From positions 70,466,064 through 70,530,063 of the forward strand of contig NC_079316.1 of assembly GCF_029931775.1 (NCBI RefSeq): a stretch of 64,000 bases of DNA, in the 5' to 3' direction. Of this stretch, positions 58,936 to 64,000 are shown in pieces. Position numbers and translations under genes: made by a program. The first letter of the stretch is position 1. Every line of letters begins with the position of its first letter. Under the pieces are notes generated by a model that saw nothing but the letters and a program-made list of their open reading frames with translations, ran no database searches and was not told where the DNA came from. Source of the stretch: Euleptes europaea (taxonomy: Eukaryota > Chordata > Lepidosauria > Squamata > Sphaerodactylidae).

Positions 58936-59676
58936 GGGCTATCCTTTGATTCCATGGGTGTTGCAACACAGTTGTGGCCGCAGGTATTAACTCAGCATTA
59001 GTCATCAGAATAATATACAGGGTGCTGGATTAGAAGGATTACTCCTTTGATCCAGCAGGCACTTCTGTATGTTCACAGTCCTTGTGTGAATTGATCATTT
59101 GATTCAACCCTCTGCTGCTACCTGCCAGTCACAACACTGCTTGCCATCTTTCCCATAACACAATTATAACAGCTCTATATAGCAAGAACATTGTGAGGTA
59201 CTTGGTAGCTCAGTAGGACCAGGAAAGACACAAGGAAACACAAATTGGAGTTTCATCCCAAAAGATTCAAATGTAGGCTACACAAGATGCAGTCTGTGTT
59301 TTTAGGGTCCTGCTAGGTAGGTAGGTAGGATGGATGGATCTAGGCCTCCTATTCCATAAACCAAGTAGCAGCAGAGAGAGGAAAGACCCATAATGGGGCC
59401 TTCTAAATGACCCAGTGTTCTTAGCCATTTAACCAAGCATTGAGGAAGGCTTGTGTTGAGCTCTAACACAGTGGAACAGCACTAAGCTTAGCATACAAGC
59501 GAACCAATCCTGGAATTTTCAATGTCATACTAATAGACAATAGCTGTGCTCTTTTATTTATTTATTTACATTATTCATAGTCCACCTTTCTCACAGGAAC
59601 TCAAGGCAGATTACACATAGTGAGCTGGTATAATTAACAAAATGGGACATTCAGTAACAAATGTATTAGGATTTTA
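58936..59676. other. LHPP intron; probable retroelement end near 59550-59640
   Basis: 'tttatttatttacattattc', 'ctcacaggaactcaaggcag' resemble the reverse of the tail at 39150-39210. Otherwise nothing recognised. Confidence 0.5.
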
Positions 59677-59970
59677 GAAGAAGCAGAAGAGTTGTTTTTT
59701 ATATGCCAACTTCCTCCACCACTTCAGGAAGAATCAAACTTGCTTACAATCACCTTCCTTTCCCCTCCCCACCACAGACACCCTGTGAGGTAGGTGGGAC
59801 TGAGAGAGCGTGACTAGCCCAAGGTCACCCCGCTGTAGGAGTCGGGAAACGAATCCAGTTCACCAAATTAGCCTCCACCGCTCATGTGGAGGAGTGGGGA
59901 ATCAAACCCGGTTCTCCAGATCAGAGTCCACCGCTCCAAACCACCATTCTTAACCACTACACCACGCTGG
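59677..59970 (-). mobile_element. tRNA-derived SINE (CTTCTTC-tail family), near full length
   Basis: Reverse: 'agaagaagcagaagagttgt' tail, 'gtggggaatcaaacccggtt' B-box side, 'cttaaccactacaccacgct' A-box side. Confidence 0.9.
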
Positions 59971-60065
59971 CTGCAAGACAACCCAATTAAAATTATTTTT
60001 TGAAAGTCATTTAGAATGTTATTGTATTTGAAGGTCATATGGGGAATTATCAACTGGAATTCTAA
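59971..60065 (-). repeat. 95-nt dispersed repeat, copy B
   Basis: Reverse complement of 26068-26162 with 6 differences in 95. It abuts the head of the SINE just before it. Confidence 0.8.
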
Positions 60066-60240
60066 GCTTTAAGAGGGGAGTGGACATGTTCATGGAGGAG
60101 AGGGGTATTCATGCCTACTAGTAAAAATGGATTCTATTCATGATGCATACCTAATCTCTCCAGGATCAGAGGAGCATGCTTAATATATTAGGTGCTGTGG
60201 AACACAGGCAGGATCATGCTTTCGGGTTGTCTATATTACC
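60066..60240 (+). repeat. Unclassified dispersed repeat
   Basis: 'gagtggacatgttcatggag', 'ttcatgcctactagtaaaaa', 'gaacacaggcaggatcatgc'. It reads like a common interspersed repeat, but I cannot name its family. Confidence 0.4.
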
Positions 60241-61379
60241 CCTTCATCGATTCTGCCTGTTGCCCTTTTGGTCAATAGTGGTTGATGGATCTTCTTCTTT
60301 AGCTTTCAGTACCCTGGTGTGGCATTTCTGTGTCATGAAAGTGCTCCAGCACTGTGATAGGAAGCAACTACCTAAATATTGCTTTCTAACTTTTTGCTTC
60401 TCTCTTACAATGATGCTTTTATTAACTGGAGTCCTTTTTACTGTTCTGTGGTACAGCTGTACTCATTAAAAAGCATCCTCTGAGGTGGCCCAGTTTTCTG
60501 CCTTGCATAGTAATACTTGCCTCCTGAATTCCTGCAGTTCAAGAGCTTGACCCTATGAATCATTTTTTTTTTTTTTGCTGCAGGTCTCCATTGTGTATAT
60601 ATACCTACTAGATTTCTAGTTTCATTTTGTTTTGTGACTTTTGGCCTTCTGCTTACTATAATAAAGTCGGTAAATGAAACGGAACTGGAGGGAGAATCGC
60701 AGGGTAGATAATTATGGAGAAGGGCATTGCCCCTGAACACAAGCAAAGAGAGCTTAATAGCTAAAGGTTTGGCGCAAAGATGAAGGATTGCAAGTGGGAA
60801 ATAGAATGCTGTGGTTACCAGGAATGACTTAGGAAGGGAAAGAGTTGTGAAAGTTGGAGTTGCAAGAGAATAATTTTTAAAAGAGCTATTAAAATCAACG
60901 TAAATAAACCAGATTCTGAGTGGTACAGCTCAGTACTTGGAAATAGCAGAACTTATATGTAGGAGTAGGGTGTTAGGAATAGAATGACAACTTCTGATCT
61001 TATTTGTGCTATGGCTTCGTTCAGACATGATGAACAAAATGCTGGTTGTGTTGGGCATGAATTGGTTTCGTGCCGTGCTTGCTTCCTCCTTAATCCTCCC
61101 TCTGTCCCCTGTACACAGATTGTGATTGAGAAACCAGGAAGCCTTCAAACAGGCTCCTGTTTGTTGTGATTGTCGAATGCAGCCACCTGGGCAAACTGGA
61201 GTTTGTTTCCTCTCCGAAGCCAGAATTCTAAACTGGGTTAGGGAGAGGAATCAAACTCATTTGCCTTCTGGCTGCATTCAGATGTTGTACATTTGATTCC
61301 CTCCCCACCACCCCAAGACTTCTGAAACCAGGAATCCTTTAATCGTGCTGTGTGTATGAGAGGAAGAAGGAATGGGAGG
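60241..61379. other. LHPP intron, nothing recognised
   Basis: 1.1 kb without a supported feature. A short CTGGTT-rich stretch near 61240-61330 was not assigned. Confidence 0.55.
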
Positions 61380-61691
61380 AAAGAAGAAGAAGAGTTGGTT
61401 TTTATATGCCACCTTTCTCTACCACTTAAGAATCAAGCCGGCTTGCAATCACCTTCCCTTCCCCTCCCCACAACAGACACCCTGTGAGGTAGGTGAGGCT
61501 GAGCGAGCTCCAAGAGAGCTGCAACTAGCCCAAGGTTACCCAACTGGCTTCATGCGTAGGAGTGGGGAAACAAATCCAGTTCACCAGATTAGTGCCCACT
61601 GCTCATGTGGGGGAATGGCGAATCAAACCTGATTCTCCAGATCAGAGTCCACCACTCCAAACTACTGTTCTTAACCACAACACCACGCTGG
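61380..61691 (-). mobile_element. tRNA-derived SINE (CTTCTTC-tail family), full length
   Basis: Reverse: 'aagaagaagaagagttggtt' to 'cttaaccacaacaccacgct', with 'caccctgtgaggtaggtgag' and 'gaatcaaacctgattctcca'. Confidence 0.92.
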
Positions 61692-61811
61692 AAGCTCTCG
61701 AGCATGGCCACAAGGTGCATTCATGACATCTGAATGCAGCCGAAGGCGGCATGTCTGCTGGTGTAACAGTGACATCCTCCATTTTTGGAATGTCAGGTGC
61801 TAGAAAGGTTG

Positions 61812-62235
61812 TGATTTATTTATGTATTTACTTCATTTATATCCTGCCTTTCTCTCTAGTTGGGACCCAGAGTGGCTTTCATTGTTTTCCTCCATTTCAT
61901 TCTCAGAGCAGTCCTGTGAGTTACGTGAGGCTGAGAGTGTGTGACTGGCCCAAGGTCCCCCAGAAAGCTCCCATGGCAGAGTGGGGATTCAAGGGGCTGT
62001 GGCTCAGTGGTAGAGCATCTGCCAGGCATGCAAAAGGTCCCAGGTTCAATCCCCGGCATCTCCAGTTGAAAAACCAAGTAGTAGGTGATGTGGAAAACCT
62101 CTGCCTGAGACCCCGGAGAGCCACTGGCTGTCTGAGTAGACAATACTGACCTTGATGGACCAAGGGTCTGGGTCAGTATAAGGCAGCTTCATGTGAACCT
62201 GGATCTCCCAGATCCTAGTCTTACCTTTACACCCT
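61812..62235 (-). mobile_element. tRNA-derived SINE split by another tRNA SINE
   Basis: Left part to 61992 ('atcctgcctttctctctagt', 'ctggcccaaggtcccccaga'). It resumes at about 62196 with 'aacctggatctcccagatcc' and ends 'acaccctactggc'. Confidence 0.82.
61993..62195 (+). mobile_element. tRNA-derived SINE ('ggctcagtggtagagca' family), full length
   Basis: 'ggggctgtggctcagtggta' and 'gagcatctgccaggcatgca' (A-box), 'ggttcaatccccggcatctc' (B-box), 3' end 'cagtataaggcagcttcatg'. The head is close to a real tRNA. Confidence 0.92.
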
Positions 62236-64000
62236 ACTGGCTGATCTTGATAAGGATGGCTATTTGTGATGGAAGAATCCGACCCTATTGAATTTTTCCT
62301 GGCAGCTATTAAAAGTTCTGGAAGCCATGCAGCCCGTTAGTGGCAAGAACCAGACTTGGATTATGTATAAATAATGTATAATGTATAAATAATGGAGATG
62401 AGTAAATTGTTATGCATCAAGACATTCTGTTGCTGAAGCAAGGGGAATGTGTCGCCTGAAGAATCCTGTGTTGTCATGATCCCCAGTCTAAAACTATTTC
62501 TAACACCTCTTGCAGTCAGTGGGATGTTCCAGTTTCACATCCTGTGTTTTGTCATTCATACCGGAATTGTGGTGTGTTGCCATCTTTGTAATTTCTATGA
62601 ACCAGTGTGCTTTCCGCATCTAGAGGTGCACTTTCCTGATCAAGAGGCGCACTTTGAGTGCAGGTCCACCATGACATGACAATAAATGAGAAAACTGAAT
62701 TCTGATCCTGCACCTAAGAAATGATTTCTGTAAAGCACAAAAATTCTGAAATCAACTTCAAGCTAATGTAGACTGTTGAGTGCACAATCCCTATGCTAAA
62801 TACATAATGTTGAAACTGTTGCTTCAAATCAGATCCAATCGAAGCCAACTTGATGAAACCCATTGTCAACCAAACTGTAGCAGCTATCCCAAATATTTGG
62901 TTATTCATTTTAATGGGCTTAGAGCGTAGTAATTCTGCATAGGATTGCACTGTTAGACCGCCTGGTGAGTTTCCCCACAGATTCTCATGCCATAAATACC
63001 AATCCTCTATTTAGTTGAAGTTCTAATTATCTGAATATTTTTGTTGCACTGCAGGCTATGCTAATGTATGAGTTTGCAGTAGAACAGGAAGATGATAGGC
63101 AGGATGAGCAACTCTAAGTGGGTAGAGAGACTTCACTAGGCCTAGGAAGTGGTCTAGGTCTAGGAAGTGTACCTGATACAATTACATCTTTTAAAGCTAG
63201 TCTGTGTGGGAACCTCACTAATCTTATTCTGAGCTTTTGGAATGAAGCATGTGTTGCTAATGAAACCTCAAAGAAATAAAAAAGGGGATTTCTGTGTCAG
63301 AAGAGCTGAATTGATAGAGGAACAATCTCTGCGTGAGACTTTAAAACTATTTGTACTTCCATTTAAATACACAGAAAATCATGAATTCCCCAGTTATCCA
63401 AGCCCCCTTACAGTGGTGGGCACATTTCTGACTTTCCTTAGCTTGTAAGTAGAAGTTGTATGAAAATATATATTTTTAAAAAAAAAAATCCGGTGAAGAG
63501 CTGTCCCTTATGCTATGCCAGTTCTTTGAACTGACCTTTACCTCATTCTGACAGAACAGGACAAGACTCTGAGTGACAATGTCCCACAATGCAATTACTG
63601 TGCGTCAGATGAGCTGGTCCCTTACAAATCACCTCGAACTTTACACATCTGCTGGCTGTCAGCATCTGCCAGGTTCATTCACCCGAAAATAATGAAAAAA
63701 ACTCTCATTATTGTGCCATAACAGGTAAAGTGTTAGGACAATTATTGGACATCCTGAGTGACCTTGTACCGTCTTCACCAACTGTCCTTGCCAGTGGTTT
63801 TGGGGTTAGCCTATGGGTATGTAAAATACAAACCCTCTTTCCCCTTCCCTGTTTTTAGATAACACAAAGGTTATGACACCAGCAGGGGGAGAGAAAGCAA
63901 GGGGTCCTGTCAAAGCTGTCCTTACTTCCTGAACTAGCTGTGTAGTTCTTTTTTTTTGGGAGGGGGAATCTACAATGGAGACTCATTCAATTTCATCAGT
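62236..64000. other. LHPP intron, mostly unassigned
   Basis: A palindromic relic near 62930-62955 ('tgcataggattgcactg'). 63480-63830 is repeat-poor ('aactctcattattgtgccat'). No LHPP exon was recognised. Confidence 0.5.

Larger units (their letters stand above)
46052..64000 (+). other. LHPP: LHPP intron 1 (continues past window)
   Basis: I searched by eye for the next exon (expected to encode a LKVRFCTNES-like stretch) and did not find it. The interval is dominated by SINE, LINE and miniature elements listed separately. Repeat-poor blocks remain at about 53080-53640, 56940-57620 and 63480-63830. Confidence 0.75.

Noticed and set aside
61993-62065. tRNA gene.
   Set aside because: A/B boxes are present, but the sequence runs on into a SINE body that recurs at 40478 and 57886, so it is a SINE head.

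Overview
This 64 kb window is vertebrate nuclear DNA, most likely from a squamate reptile (a lizard or gecko type). Copies of the Sauria SINE, whose tail ends in runs of CCTTTA, are diagnostic of squamates. The same genome carries 5S-rRNA-headed SINEs, several tRNA-headed SINEs, RTE/BovB-like and L2/CR1-like LINE pieces, hAT miniatures and many palindromic miniature elements. There are no prokaryotic, CRISPR or viral features.

Three host genes are present in the order OAT (-), NKX1-2 (-), LHPP (+), the same order and orientation as I recall for human 10q26. OAT (ornithine aminotransferase, mitochondrial PLP enzyme) fills 1 to about 16.6 kb on the minus strand. Seven coding exons (residues 1-338) are recovered with matching splice phases; the C-terminal exons lie left of base 1. 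A CpG-rich promoter with four CCAAT boxes lies at 16.6-16.85 kb. NKX1-2 (NK1-type homeobox factor) has two coding exons, 35075-35300 and 31221-31846, giving a complete 283-residue protein with an N-terminal EH1/TN repressor motif and an intact homeodomain. LHPP (phospholysine/phosphohistidine phosphatase) begins at 45924 on the plus strand. Only exon 1 (42 codons plus 2 bases, with the HAD nucleophile motif) could be found; the remaining 18 kb reads as its first intron.

Layout: 1-16.6 kb OAT; 16.9-31.2 kb intergenic, repeat-rich, with a possible conserved non-coding block near 25.6-26.0 kb; 31.2-35.3 kb NKX1-2 with a CpG-rich exon 2 and a 3.2 kb intron; 35.3-45.9 kb intergenic; 45.9-64 kb LHPP exon 1 and intron 1. 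OAT and LHPP are metabolic housekeeping-type genes and NKX1-2 is a developmental regulator. They share synteny, not a pathway.

The most unusual content is structural. There are at least six long inverted repeats (arms about 55-160 nt). Two are built around TG/CA microsatellites in the first introns of OAT and NKX1-2, and one is inserted with a 16-nt target duplication inside another miniature element. There are also several well-dated nested insertions with clean target-site duplications. I saw no convincing new gene system.
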